DNA of 64,000 nt from Bradyrhizobium sp. Rc3b (GCF_900114915.1 NZ_FOUS01000003.1:62001-126000); one strand, 5' to 3'; shown: positions 43,948 through 52,728, counted from the first letter of the stretch. The notes: generated by a model from the sequence alone, not told the origin. A program made the numbers and translations.

Positions 43948-44170
43948 AGACCCCCGCCGGGTCCGAAGGTTGACCCGCGTTGGCTCACTCGCGCGAATCG
44001 ATGCACGGATTGCCCGGGTTCCTGGCATCTGCCACTATCTTGAAAGAGACTGGGCGCCTTCATCCCGGCAGTAGCGAGCCTCGGCTATGACGTCGCTGCG
44101 ACATGTCGCCAACCAGCCAACGCTTTAACTAACTCGGCGGCGAGACCGGCCACCTATTCAGGATCGCGCG

Positions 44171-44362
44171 TTAGCTCCGACGTTCATTCGACGTTGCGCT
44201 TCGGAACACAGCAACGAGTCGATCGCCTTCCCAAAGCTCAACGTCGTGCTCGTCATGCATTTGCTCGGCTCGGCGTCTCGCCGCCTGCTCGTCAATGCAG
44301 TCGAGCTTTGCTGTGCAGATTACTTGCCGGCTGCCGTCCACCACGAACACCTTGTACCGCAT
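44171..44362 (-). CDS. Small hypothetical protein (63 residues)
   Basis: This 63-residue protein reads MRYKVFVVDGSRQVICTAKL, then DEQAARRRAEQMHDEHDVEL and WEGDRLVAVF. The pattern of a beta strand, a helix and HDVELWEGDRLVA is typical of small rhizobial proteins of unknown function that I have seen annotated as hypothetical. It is monocistronic. Confidence 0.6.
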   Translation of the reverse strand: MRYKVFVVDGSRQVICTAKLDCIDEQAARRRAEQMHDEHDVELWEGDRLVAVFRSATSNERRS

Positions 44363-44524
44363 GATGCAGTCCGATCCAAAAGGCGACCGTCATCATACTC
44401 GAATGTCCGTCTAGGACAGTGTAAAACTAAGTGACGACACACGGAACCTTGGTACGTGTGGCAGTTCGGCTATACCTGCTCGTTCAATCCCTCGGTCGCG
44501 CGGCCGGCAGTACCTTGTACTACC

Positions 44525-45241
44525 TCAGTGGCGTAATCTCACTGCGTGCCGAAGCGTGCGGTTCGAGCTTAAAAGCGAGAGACCACCAAGCGTCATCAGC
44601 AGCACACCGAACCAGGCCGTCCAGCTGCGCGCTTCGCCGTGCGCCTCTGCAGTGCGCGCGCCCAGCGGCATATCTTGAGGTGGGTCGGCGGGCGCGGCGG
44701 CGAGAAGCTGCCCAGCGTCGACTTGGCCCGGCACGGAGTGTTCGGGCGTGAGCTGGTTGCTGGGAAGATCTACGATGGGGGCCGCCGACATCAGGGTGGG
44801 GCTCGTGCCAGGATCGGGGGCGGCATCTGCTACCTGCATTTCGGGTACAGGCGTCTGAGATCGCTCGGGCGGTGCGGAGCGCAGCAACTCCGCGCGCGCA
44901 TCAACGACCGCGCTCCGCCTGGTCTGCGTGGTCCGGTTTTCGTCCAGACTGGCGCTATGGTCTTTGGCCGCGCGAGCCCGAATGGGCTTCTTCACCCTCG
45001 CGATGCCCTCGGCCAGGAACCAGCATTTGCGGCGACCGTCCGTTCGGTAGACCCAATGCTGTCCGCCACTGGTCGAGCTACCGGGACGCGGCACGCATTC
45101 GGCTTGCGGCGGAGGGGTTACCGTGGGTTGGGACGTAGCAGTATTGAAGAAGTCGGCAACAGGATTGGAAGACGCGGGCGCCGCCGAAAAACCCCCGACA
45201 AGGACCAAACTGGCTAAGTACAATCGCAATTGACCGGACAT
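44525..45241 (-). CDS. Uncharacterised secreted protein with C-terminal membrane helix
   Basis: This 238-residue protein has a signal peptide (MSGQLRLYLASLVLVGGFSA). A conserved-looking segment follows with ECVPRPGSSTSGGQHWVYRT and DGRRKCWFLAEGIARVKKPI, then a long Pro/Ala/Thr-rich linker (about 100-200) and a C-terminal helix (AWFGVLLMTLGGLSLLSS). The W-Y-R..G.RKCWF motif recurs in rhizobial proteins of unknown role. The start at 45241 follows GGGAGTTTTCG; a GTG at 45265 is also in frame. Confidence 0.7.
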   Translation of the reverse strand: MSGQLRLYLASLVLVGGFSAAPASSNPVADFFNTATSQPTVTPPPQAECVPRPGSSTSGGQHWVYRTDGRRKCWFLAEGIARVKKPIRARAAKDHSASLDENRTTQTRRSAVVDARAELLRSAPPERSQTPVPEMQVADAAPDPGTSPTLMSAAPIVDLPSNQLTPEHSVPGQVDAGQLLAAAPADPPQDMPLGARTAEAHGEARSWTAWFGVLLMTLGGLSLLSSNRTLRHAVRLRH

Positions 45242-45725
45242 CGAAAACTCCCGGGTGCGCCCCACCCCCGCTTGAGCCTCAGCGGCGACAACGGCCCCGA
45301 TGCGGCTTAAATCGGGCGGCGCGATGAATTAATTATTCTCTTGGCCACCTAATTTAATATGCCGGCCCGGCACTCCAGGGGTGCACACGAGGCGGCGCGA
45401 TCGATAGATCGATCCATCTGAATTCCGCCGGGCCTCGCTCCTGCCCACGATCCGCGCCGCGGCCGCCCGCTCGATCGCCAACGTTGCGCTCGTCGATCAC
45501 GAAAGCGCAACTCGCCGAGGGATGAGTTTGTGGATGTCACGAGACGTGGCTACCCCTCGCGGCGAATTAAATACTGCGCCACGATATTACCACTGTCGCG
45601 CCTTTCTCCCTGCCACCTCTCGATTTAAATGTGGATTTCACGATCAATATTTAACTGACGGCTTGTCTGCTCCCGGATTCCCGACTTGTCTGCCTGGGCC
45701 TTCTGCCCAAGATTCGGATGGAGCC
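45242..45725. other. Intergenic interval upstream of the H-NS-like gene
   Basis: This 484-base stretch holds the promoters of two divergent genes. It has several AT-rich blocks (for example ATTTAAATGTGGATTTC and TTAATTATTC) within GC-rich DNA, which would suit binding by the H-NS-like protein encoded next to it. No gene is supported. Confidence 0.4.
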
Positions 45726-46067
45726 ATGAACACCGCGCATTTTAATTCGCTCTCCGTTGACGAGCTCTGGATAATTCATCAAGAGGTCGCCGCCAAACTC
45801 ACTCAGAAAATGTTGGTGCAAAAAGCGCATTTGGAGGAAAGGCTCCACAGGATTGCACTGGCCAACGAGGTCACGCGGCTCAATCGTAAGCGCCGCCGTG
45901 CATACCCGCCCGTTCGTCCCAAATATCGCAATCCGAAGAACCCAGCGGAGACATGGTCGGGTCGCGGCAGGCAGCCGCGATGGCTGCGTCCGCAGCTTCG
46001 AAGCGGCCGAGCTCTGGACGATTTTCTGATCGATCAGGCTTCAGCTCAAAAGCGGCAGACAAATTGA
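45726..46067 (+). CDS. H-NS/HvrA-family nucleoid-associated protein
   Basis: This 113-residue protein has an N-terminal helical oligomerisation region (LSVDELWIIHQEVAAKLTQK, EERLHRIALANEV). The C-terminal H-NS DNA-binding signature is YRNPKNPAETWSGRGRQPRW followed by LRP. That motif (TWSGRGRxPRW) is diagnostic. A C-terminal extension of about 20 residues follows. Such proteins bind curved AT-rich DNA and silence or tune genes such as surface-structure loci. It is transcribed alone. Confidence 0.9.
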   Translation: MNTAHFNSLSVDELWIIHQEVAAKLTQKMLVQKAHLEERLHRIALANEVTRLNRKRRRAYPPVRPKYRNPKNPAETWSGRGRQPRWLRPQLRSGRALDDFLIDQASAQKRQTN

Positions 46068-46282
46068 GCGCCGATTGCGGCATTTCGGGATGGGAATGCC
46101 GGCGCACCCTGGGGCTCTGAGCTTTTCACATCATCGTTTCAACGCGGGTCATAACCATGCTTGGAGGCATGGCCGTAGCGAGCGCACTTGCGATCTGGCT
46201 GATGGTTCTCGCTGAATCGCTCGGGGGCCCCGCGGCGCAGTGAAGACATCGACGAGAATCTCAAGCGCGCGATGGCCCACGT

Positions 46283-46564
46283 CTAGTCGTGGTGCCCTCT
46301 GAAGTGCCGCCTAACCGCATTCCACGCTCGAAGGATTGGAAGGAGGAGGACGAGGAAAAGAACTCTGATTGAAACCGGCGTCATCCCGCGCTGCAGGAGT
46401 GGTAGGTCGTGATCGTCCGAGCGACCGGCCGTCGTGTTGATCGTCACCGGAGATGGAGTTCCCGCTCGTCGAGTAGGTGCCGGTCTGCGCGAGGGCAGGA
46501 CAGCGACAACGAACAGAACGTTCGCCAGTAGCCATATTCCCACAATGAGAAGGAAAGTACGCAC
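46283..46564 (-). CDS. Small membrane protein
   Basis: This 93-residue protein has an N-terminal helix (FLLIVGIWLLANVLFVVAVL), a Pro/Thr-rich middle and a second hydrophobic segment (VSIRVLFLVLLLPILRAW). It starts with GTG and has no strong ribosome binding site. The N-terminus resembles other short rhizobial membrane proteins. The function is unknown. Confidence 0.5.
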   Translation of the reverse strand: MRTFLLIVGIWLLANVLFVVAVLPSRRPAPTRRAGTPSPVTINTTAGRSDDHDLPLLQRGMTPVSIRVLFLVLLLPILRAWNAVRRHFRGHHD

Positions 46565-46781
46565 GAGACGACCATCGTTGATCTAAAATCTGTCGAGCTT
46601 AATCCTGCCTCATACCCGGCACGCAGCCGGCAACACTGCGTTCGCGGACGGAGCCGCTTCAGCGCAGCCGGCACAATTTGGCATCCCCCGAGGCCGTTGG
46701 GCCCTGAGCGCTTCGCGAGCCTGCAGGATCGCTCGCAGCCTAGTCGGGCGCAACACTCGCGTCTGTGCGCTTTCGAACATT

Positions 46782-46890
46782 CATGCCCCTTCAGGTATGC
46801 TAGTTCTATGCATCGTCCGGCGAGAGCCGGACAGGGATGGCTCATCAGCCAGCGGCGTCCTCCAGCCCGCAACCCCTGAACAGGGGCATG
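46782..46890 (+). ncRNA. Candidate structured RNA with a closing helix and two hairpins
   Basis: Bases 46782-46795 (CATGCCCCTTCAGG) pair with 46875-46890 (CCTGAACAGGGGCATG) as a 14-pair helix with one 2-base bulge. Inside are a perfect 7-pair hairpin with a GAGA tetraloop (GTCCGGC/GCCGGAC, 46815-46832) and a 5-pair hairpin (TGGCT/AGCCA, 46838-46851). The GNRA tetraloop forms only on the plus strand. No protein gene occupies the stretch. I cannot match it to a known RNA family from memory. It could be a small RNA or the leader of the gene at 47048. Confidence 0.5.
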
Positions 46891-47047
46891 GTCATAGAGC
46901 ATGGCCTAAATATCGCAGCACGATGAGCGGCGAATTTGGCGGTCCGCCTAGAACCAATATCGAGTTTCGGCAGTTGACTCCCGGTGGATCCGAACAAGCA
47001 AACTGATTGTTCGGGCCGATAAAGTTTAAAAAGCTAAGCCGGCACAC

Positions 47048-47284
47048 ATGAAGGACTTCCGACGACGTTTGGAAAAGGTCCGCGCTGACGCCAGAGAGTT
47101 TACGCTGATGAGTCAGCAGGCCACGGACATGGAAAAGCGTGAGCTGTTTAGGCGCTTGGCGGATGAGCTCGCCTTCGAGGCTCTCGAGCTCGAGCTAATC
47201 GTGAAGAAAAGTGAGCCACCTGATCCGAGCAACCCGCACGAGGTCGTGGAGTTTAAGCCACCCTCTGAGCGAAAGCGCGGCTGA
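47048..47284 (+). CDS. Small hypothetical protein (78 residues)
   Basis: This 78-residue, mostly helical protein starts MKDFRRRLEKVRADAREFTL and then MSQQATDMEKRELFRRLADE, LAFEALELELIV. The pattern of an ATDxxKRELFxRLA segment is frequent in short rhizobial proteins of unknown role, as far as I recall. It follows the candidate structured RNA by 157 bases on the same strand. Confidence 0.6.
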   Translation: MKDFRRRLEKVRADAREFTLMSQQATDMEKRELFRRLADELAFEALELELIVKKSEPPDPSNPHEVVEFKPPSERKRG

Positions 47285-47382
47285 CGCGGAAGAGGTTAAG
47301 CCGGCCAGATCGTGCGTGCACGCTGTGTCCACCCCACACAAAGAACGTCGCACGAGACGCGCTTTGTTCTGTCGAAGAATCT

Positions 47383-47401
47383 AAAAAAGCCCTTGCGGGC
47401 C
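47383..47401 (-). terminator. Rho-independent terminator of tRNA-Lys
   Basis: On the minus strand the stem GCCC-GCAA-GGGC is followed by six T residues. It lies 14 bases beyond the 3' end of the tRNA. Confidence 0.85.
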
Positions 47402-47414
47402 AATCTCTTAAGGA

Positions 47415-47490
<76 letters not shown>

Positions 47491-47647
47491 GAAAGGCGGT
47501 TAGTGCCTTGCGAGGTCGGTCGTTTAGCAAAGCGATCCGGGTCTGGCAAGCGATGCAATGAAGGTTTTTCCACAGTCCCCAGGAAGCGAAAAGCCGCTGG
47601 ATTCCAGCGGCTTCTCCAGGGTTAATCGTCGCAGAATCCCGCCCCGT

Positions 47648-48256
47648 TCAGAGCCGGCCCTCGCGATCCCGGTCGGGGCCGCCGTCGCGGTCGAAACGGT
47701 CACGATGGAAGTGCTCCATGCCGCGCTCCATCATGCGGTCCATGCCGCGTTCCATGAAGTGGCGGTGCGGGCCGTCTTCGCCGCCGCCGAAGGGGCCGCG
47801 GTGGCGGGTCAGCACGGCGAGGCGCCGCTTCTGGCCCTCGTCCAGGGTCTTGTAGAGGGGGTCTGCGGCATCGGCGATCTTCTTCAGGGCCGCCGAGGTC
47901 GCGCCCATGTCCTCGGCGCGCTGGCGCAGGCGGGCGACCGGATCCTCCGGCCTGTCGGCGTCCTTGCCGGCATCGCCGGGGCCGGCATTCATCCGCGCAT
48001 TGGCGCGGTCGATGCGCAGCTTGGCGAATTCGCGCACGGCAGCCTCGACCGGCGGCCACAGCTTCTCCTGGTCGGCGTTGAGCCTCAAGCCGGCATGGAC
48101 GGCGGCGATCCGCGCGTCGACAAAAGCGGCGCGGTCTTCCGGGTTCATGCGGATGTGGCGGATGTGCTCCATCCACGGGCGATGATATTGCGCATAGACC
48201 GCGCCCGAGCCGGCGATGCTGAGCACGGCGATGGCGGCGATGGTGAACTTCTTCAT
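47648..48256 (-). CDS. Spy/CpxP-like periplasmic protein (LTxxQ motif)
   Basis: This 202-residue protein has a signal peptide (MKKFTIAAIAVLSIAGSGAV, cleavage near VYAQ). Its helical body carries two relatives of the LTxxQ motif, HAGLRLNADQEKLWPPVEAA and a later DEGQKRRLAVL segment. The C-terminal tail is rich in Arg, Asp, Gly and Met (MERGMDRMMERGMEH). Spy-type proteins act as periplasmic chaperones or metal/stress-response proteins. The start at 48256 follows GAGGAGGTCCGG. It stands alone, next to tRNA-Lys. Confidence 0.82.
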   Translation of the reverse strand: MKKFTIAAIAVLSIAGSGAVYAQYHRPWMEHIRHIRMNPEDRAAFVDARIAAVHAGLRLNADQEKLWPPVEAAVREFAKLRIDRANARMNAGPGDAGKDADRPEDPVARLRQRAEDMGATSAALKKIADAADPLYKTLDEGQKRRLAVLTRHRGPFGGGEDGPHRHFMERGMDRMMERGMEHFHRDRFDRDGGPDRDREGRL

Positions 48257-48401
48257 CCGGACCTCCTCTGGAAGGATGTCCATGAAGATGGGCGCGACGC
48301 CGCTGACACGCAACTTACAACTTGGACAGGAAGCGGGCCCTTGCCAGGATTGTAACGCCCGATTTTACCTCCAGCCGCAATCGGAAATCATTCGCAACAA
48401 A

Positions 48402-48432
48402 AAGGCTTCCGTGCAGGCTGCACGGAAGCCTT
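48402..48432 (-). terminator. Rho-independent terminator of the TRAP binding-protein gene
   Basis: A 14-pair stem (AAGGCTTCCGTGCA with TGCACGGAAGCCTT, three-base loop) is followed on the minus strand by TTTTTG. It lies 33 bases beyond the stop of the gene at 48466. Confidence 0.88.
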
Positions 48433-48465
48433 CGTTCATCGTTCGAAACGATCGGTTCGTCGTGC

Positions 48466-49470
48466 TCAGTTCGTGGTGCTCTTGGCCTCTTTAAGGAATT
48501 CGTCGATCAGCGGCTGGCCGACGCGGCCGGCGGCGTCCTTGTAGACCGGCTCCATCGCCTTGCGCATCGCCTCGTCCTGCTCGGCCGTGAGCTTGATGAT
48601 CTCGCTCTTGCCGCTCTTCTTGATCTCGGCCAGCGCGTCGTCGTTTTCCTTCTGCGACTGCGCGTTGCTGAAGTCGGTCGCTTCCTTCATCGCCTTGGTG
48701 AGCGGGTCACGGATGTCGGCCGGCAGATCGTCCCAGAACTTCTTGTTCACGATCACGACGTAGCCGATGTAGCCGTGATTGGTCTCGGTGATGTACTTCT
48801 GCACCTCGTGCATCTTCTGGGTATAGATGTTCGACCAGGTGTTCTCCTGGCCGTCGACCACGCCGGTCTGGAGCGCCTGGTAGACTTCCGAGAACGCCAT
48901 CACCTGCGGCAGCGAGCTGAGCGCCTTGAACTGGGCCTGCAGCACGCGCGAGGACTGGATGCGGAACTTGACGCCCTGATAGTCGGCGGGCGTGATCAGC
49001 TTCTTGTTGGCGCTCATCTGCTTGAAGCCGTTGTCCCAATAGGCAAGGCCGGTGATGCCCTTGGCATCCAGCAGCTTGAGCAGCCGCGTGCCGAGCGGGC
49101 CTTCCGTCACCTTCCGCAGCGTCTTCAGGTCGGGCAGGATGTAGGGCAGATCGAACACCTCGAACTCGCGAATGCCGAGCGGTCCGAACTTGGAGTTGGA
49201 CGGCGCCAGCATCTGCACGCTGCCGAGCTGCAGCGCCTCGAGCTCTTCCTTGTCCTTGTACAGCGTCGAGTTCGGATAGACCTCGACCTTGACCTTGCCG
49301 CCGGTGTACTTCTCGGCGAGCTCCTTGAACTTCTCCGCCCCCTTGCCCTTCGGCGTGTCGGTGGCGACGACGTGGCTGAACTTGATGATGATCGGCGATT
49401 GCGCCGATGCCGGCCCGGCAAGTCCGAGTGCCAGTGCCGCGATGGACGCGGCGATCGCGAAGGTGCGCAT
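48466..49470 (-). CDS. dctP: TRAP transporter substrate-binding protein DctP
   Basis: This 334-residue periplasmic protein has a signal peptide (MRTFAIAASIAALALGLAGP, cleavage near ASAQ) and DctP-family motifs IIIKFSHVVATDTPKGKGAE, GKVKVEVYPNSTLYKDKEEL, GVKFRIQSSRVLQAQFKAL and VVDGQENTWSNIYTQKMHE. The conserved Arg in FRIQ binds the carboxylate of the substrate. No dctQ or dctM genes flank it, so the membrane subunits must be elsewhere. The C4-dicarboxylate preference is only a family default. Confidence 0.93.
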   Translation of the reverse strand: MRTFAIAASIAALALGLAGPASAQSPIIIKFSHVVATDTPKGKGAEKFKELAEKYTGGKVKVEVYPNSTLYKDKEELEALQLGSVQMLAPSNSKFGPLGIREFEVFDLPYILPDLKTLRKVTEGPLGTRLLKLLDAKGITGLAYWDNGFKQMSANKKLITPADYQGVKFRIQSSRVLQAQFKALSSLPQVMAFSEVYQALQTGVVDGQENTWSNIYTQKMHEVQKYITETNHGYIGYVVIVNKKFWDDLPADIRDPLTKAMKEATDFSNAQSQKENDDALAEIKKSGKSEIIKLTAEQDEAMRKAMEPVYKDAAGRVGQPLIDEFLKEAKSTTN

Positions 49471-49617
49471 AATCTCTCCCTGTTATTATCTAGGCAGCCC
49501 GGCGCGCGGGCGGCCAATCCTTATGCCGACAGCATCAATAGCGGCTGGGAGACGCAGCCGCTATTGGCCCTTAGCAGGGCAGGTATTCATGGTGAATCCT
49601 GCACACGCCGCTGCGCC

Positions 49618-49767
49618 CCTCGCCCGCTTGCGGGAGAGGGTTGGGAGAGGGTGCCTTCGCAACGGGACAGCCCCTGTGCCGAGAGAACCCTCACCCGCCA
49701 CGCACGGGACGATGCTTCGCATCGCCCGGAGCGTGTCGGCCTCTCCCGCAAGCGGGAGAGGCGAAGG
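49618..49767. repeat. Palindromic intergenic repeat (CTCTCCCGC...GCGGGAGAG type)
   Basis: The ends of this 150-base element, CCTCGCCCGCTTGCGGGAGAG and CTCTCCCGCAAGCGGGAGAGG, are each palindromic and are also inverse copies of each other. A middle part holds further short inverted repeats (GATGCTTCGCATCG). It lies just beyond the leuA stop and resembles repeat families common in rhizobial intergenic DNA. Confidence 0.7.
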
Positions 49768-49776
49768 CAAGCGGTG

Positions 49777-51339
49777 TCAGCTCGCAGCCGCCGTCGTCAC
49801 ATTGTCGCGCTGGCGCTTCATGACGATCTTGTTGAGCGCGCCGAGATAGGCCTTGGCCGAGGCCACCAGCGTGTCCGGATCCGCCGCGCGCGCGGTCATC
49901 GCGCGTCCCTCCTGCGACAACCGCACCGACACTTCGGCTTGCGCGTCGGTGCCTTCGGTGACGGCGTGGACCTGATAGAGCTCGAGCTTGGCCTCGTGCG
50001 GGACCAGGCGCTTGATGCAGTTGAACACCGCGTCCACCGGACCGTTGCCCTCGGCCTCCTCGATCTTGATCTGGCCGTCGACGTCCAGCTTCATGGTCGC
50101 GCGCTGCGGGCCATGGGTGCCGGCGATCACGGTCAGCGAGGTCAACTTGATGCGGTCGTGCGAGGCCGCCATCTCCTCGTCGACCAGCGCCTCGATGTCC
50201 TCGTCGTAGATGTCCTTCTTGCGGTCGGCCAGCGCCTTCATCCGCGTGAACGCATCTTCCAGCTGGTTCGGACCGAGCTTGTAGCCCATCTCCTCCAGCT
50301 TGTGCACGAAGGCATGGCGTCCGGAGTGCTTGCCCAGCACCAGCGAGGACTGCTTCAGGCCGACCATTTCGGGCCGCATGATCTCGTAGGTCGAGGCGTC
50401 CTTCAGCACGCCGTCCTGGTGGATGCCGCTCTCATGCGCGAACGCATTCCGGCCGACGATCGCCTTATTATACTGCACCGGGAACGAGGTCGCTGCCGAC
50501 ACCACCTTGGAGGCGCGGGTGAGCTGGGTGGTGTCGATCTTGTTCCAGTACGGGAATTTGTCGTTGCGGACATTGATCGCCATCACGATCTCTTCGAGCG
50601 CCGCGTTGCCGGCGCGCTCGCCGATCCCGTTGACGGTGCACTCGACCTGGCGCGCGCCGCCGACGATGCCGGCCAGCGAGTTCGCCACGGCCATGCCGAG
50701 GTCGTTATGGCAGTGCACGGAGAACACGGCCTTGTCCGAATTCGGCACGCGCTCGATCAGCGTCTTCATGAAGTGGGTGTATTCCTCCGGCACCGTGTAG
50801 CCGACGGTATCGGGAATGTTCACCGTGGTGGCGCCGGCCTTGATCACGGCCTCGACGATCCGGCACAGGAAATCCATCTCGCTGCGGGTGCCGTCCTCGG
50901 CCGACCATTCGACGTCGTCGATCTGGTTGCGGGCGCGGGCGACCATCGCGACCGAGGTCTCGAGCACTTCTTCCGGCGTCTTGTTCAACTTCACCCGCAT
51001 GTGCAGCGGCGAGGTCGCGATCACGGTGTGGACGCGGCCGCGCTTGGCGAACTTCACCGCCTCGGCGCAGCGGTCGATGTCGGCCGGGTGGGCGCGGGAC
51101 AGGCCGGCGATGACGGCATTCTTGGAGCGGCGGGCGATCTCGCTCACAGCTTCGAAGTCACCTTGCGAGGTAATCGGGAAGCCGGCTTCGATGACGTCGA
51201 CGCCCATATCGTCCAGCAGCTCGGCGACCTCGAGCTTCTCCTCGAAGGTCATGGTGGCGCCGGGGCACTGCTCGCCGTCGCGCAAGGTGGTGTCGAAAAT
51301 GATGACGCGGTCCTTGTCGGACTTGTTCGCGGTGGCCAT
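49777..51339 (-). CDS. leuA: 2-isopropylmalate synthase LeuA
   Basis: This 520-residue enzyme condenses acetyl-CoA with 2-oxoisovalerate in the first committed step of leucine synthesis. The HMGL-like TIM barrel has FDTTLRDGEQCPGATMTFEE (catalytic Arg and metal-binding Asp), TTVNIPDTVGYTVPEEY and VHCHNDLGMAVANSLAG (metal-binding His pair). The C-terminal LeuA regulatory domain (about 385-510) senses leucine. The ATG has AAAAGGAAATTTGCA upstream. A candidate leucine-rich leader peptide and hairpin lie upstream. Confidence 0.97.
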   Translation of the reverse strand: MATANKSDKDRVIIFDTTLRDGEQCPGATMTFEEKLEVAELLDDMGVDVIEAGFPITSQGDFEAVSEIARRSKNAVIAGLSRAHPADIDRCAEAVKFAKRGRVHTVIATSPLHMRVKLNKTPEEVLETSVAMVARARNQIDDVEWSAEDGTRSEMDFLCRIVEAVIKAGATTVNIPDTVGYTVPEEYTHFMKTLIERVPNSDKAVFSVHCHNDLGMAVANSLAGIVGGARQVECTVNGIGERAGNAALEEIVMAINVRNDKFPYWNKIDTTQLTRASKVVSAATSFPVQYNKAIVGRNAFAHESGIHQDGVLKDASTYEIMRPEMVGLKQSSLVLGKHSGRHAFVHKLEEMGYKLGPNQLEDAFTRMKALADRKKDIYDEDIEALVDEEMAASHDRIKLTSLTVIAGTHGPQRATMKLDVDGQIKIEEAEGNGPVDAVFNCIKRLVPHEAKLELYQVHAVTEGTDAQAEVSVRLSQEGRAMTARAADPDTLVASAKAYLGALNKIVMKRQRDNVTTAAAS

Positions 51340-51410
51340 TGCAAATTTCCTTTTGAGCTTTTGCGCCGTCAGTCTGCTGGGCGCTTGAGGTGTCCGGTGA
51401 TCTCGACCAA

Positions 51411-51454
51411 CCCCTGAGCGCCCAGGCGCGTCGCGCCCAGCCGGCCCTCAGGGG
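51411..51454 (-). promoter_or_regulatory. Hairpin in the leuA leader region
   Basis: CCCCTGAG (minus strand, at 51447-51454) pairs exactly with CTCAGGGG (at 51411-51418). A second inner stem GGCGC/GCGCC with a GAC loop lies between. The stop codon of the leucine-rich leader is inside the outer stem. No T-run follows, so it may block ribosomes or act with other structures rather than end transcription itself. Confidence 0.45.
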
Positions 51455-51567
51455 CAAGTAAGAAGGAGGCCGCCAATAAGGAGGGTGGGCAGCAGCGCGG
51501 CCGGGATCGTGGCGGCGGCCAGAGCCACCTCCTCCGAAATCCCATCGATTTGGCCGCGAATCAGCAT
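51448..51567 (-). CDS. Candidate leucine-rich leader peptide upstream of leuA
   Basis: This 39-residue frame reads MLIRGQIDGISEEVALAAAT, then IPAALLPTLLIGGLLLTCP. Seven of its nine Leu codons lie in the last 15 residues, directly before a stop codon inside a hairpin. A weak ribosome binding site (AAAAGGGTCTGGCA) precedes it. The arrangement resembles leader peptides of amino-acid biosynthetic genes, in which stalled Leu decoding alters RNA folding. This is inferred; a plain small membrane protein is the alternative. Confidence 0.4.
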   Translation of the reverse strand: MLIRGQIDGISEEVALAAATIPAALLPTLLIGGLLLTCP

Positions 51568-51711
51568 TGCCAGACCCTTTTGAGCCCCAAATCCTCGGTC
51601 AAAACCATTGACGGTTGGTTGCCGGGAGGCTCAGTGACCCGTTTCTAGACGAGAAATAGCAGCAACTGCAACGCCAAAAGATGGTCAGGTAGCCTGCCCT
51701 GGTTGCGCCGA

Positions 51712-51868
51712 TCTCGTGTCCCGGACGCGTTGTAACGCACTTGCGTTGCTGCGCAGAGCGGGGACCCAGGGCCGACAGGGCATGATCCGGTCCGGCTCTG
51801 CAGCGCACCATCGAACGGGAGGATGCTTCGCATCGCCGGGGACGCTGCGCGGCGTCCGGGGCACGAGA
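51712..51868. repeat. 157-base inverted-repeat element (CTCGTGTCCCGGACGC type)
   Basis: The two ends TCTCGTGTCCCGGACGC and GCGTCCGGGGCACGAGA match as inverse copies at 16 of 17 positions. The middle has further short inverted repeats. No open frame is convincing. This is a non-coding repeat of a type frequent in Bradyrhizobium intergenic DNA. Confidence 0.7.
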
Positions 51869-51937
51869 GCGCAGCGTGGCGCATGCTTTCCTCACACCGT
51901 CATTGCGATGCTCCAATGCAGATCCCAGCAGCAGTGC

Positions 51938-52028
51938 CGTAGGGTGGGCAAAGGCGCATAGCGCCGTGCCCACGATCTCCGTCCATATTCAACAAGGCGT
52001 GGGCACGCTGCGCTTTGCCCACCCTACG
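51938..52028. repeat. 91-base palindromic repeat, copy 1
   Basis: This element starts CGTAGGGTGGGCAAAGG and ends CTTTGCCCACCCTACG, so it can fold on itself. An inner pair GTGCCCACG/CGTGGGCAC adds a second stem. A second copy of the same length and design lies at 54708-54798. Confidence 0.8.
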
Positions 52029-52728
52029 AGATCTGGTTTGTGGCACGTAGCTCAAGTTGCAGACGCGGCATCGCGGCCTCGCGGCGCATTTCGCCCGAGC
52101 TTTGCTTGATCACTCCACCCTCTCATCCAAGAGGGCGCAGGGAAGGCCGGGTGCCGGCTCGCACCCGCGGTCCGCTGCGCGAAAAGCACACGCAGAAAGA
52201 ACCGCACAGCAGCATACAGGTGGTGCCGATCACTCGGCCTTCCCTGCGCGATGGCTGGACGGCTTATGCCGTGATCTCCCGGGAGCCGACCATTCCTTCT
52301 GGCCCTCCCTCGCCCCGCGAATTTGGATGATGCAGTCTGCCCGGTTGGGCTCGCTCGCATCCCCGCGAAAGGCTTGACCGTGGCAACGACGGCCAGGACC
52401 ACACGGTTTTGCCGTACGCACGGCCCGCCATTTCGCCGCAGTTTTTCCAGCCCTGTCGACGAAGCCGGAAACTTACAGACGAGACGAAGCCTAGCAGCGC
52501 CGTCGTCCGCACGAAGCCTCGGGCTCACAGGGACTACCCGCCCTGCCCGCGCCTCTCGTGCCGACGCTGCCGCGTCCACCGCAAGCCCGGCTCGCGATGC
52601 GTGACGACACATGATCGCCCCTCTTGGGTGAGCCGGGATGGACAACGCATACGCCGAAACCGAATTTCGGTAAAGTGGAATATTTTTGTCCGCATGGATT
52701 GACAGAGGGCGACACAGGCTCTCGGCGC
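52029..52728. other. Gene-poor stretch, repeat-derived, no supported gene
   Basis: Several open frames overlap here on both strands, but all are rich in Arg, Pro and Ala and none has a domain, a good start or a neighbour in the same operon. The stretch lies between palindromic repeats and looks like accumulated repeat DNA. I see nothing functional in it. Confidence 0.5.

Noticed and set aside
46157..46243. A 28-codon frame (MLGGMAVASALAIWLMVLAE...) considered as a small membrane protein
   Set aside because: Too short to judge, with no ribosome binding site and no conserved context.
48322..51417. A 1031-codon open frame on the plus strand
   Set aside because: It runs antisense through the TRAP binding protein, a palindromic repeat and leuA. 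Those genes have clear family motifs; the plus frame has none.
52052..52645. A 197-codon open frame on the minus strand in the repeat-rich interval
   Set aside because: Arg/Ala/Pro-rich translation, overlaps repeat DNA, other frames are equally open and no start signal is convincing.
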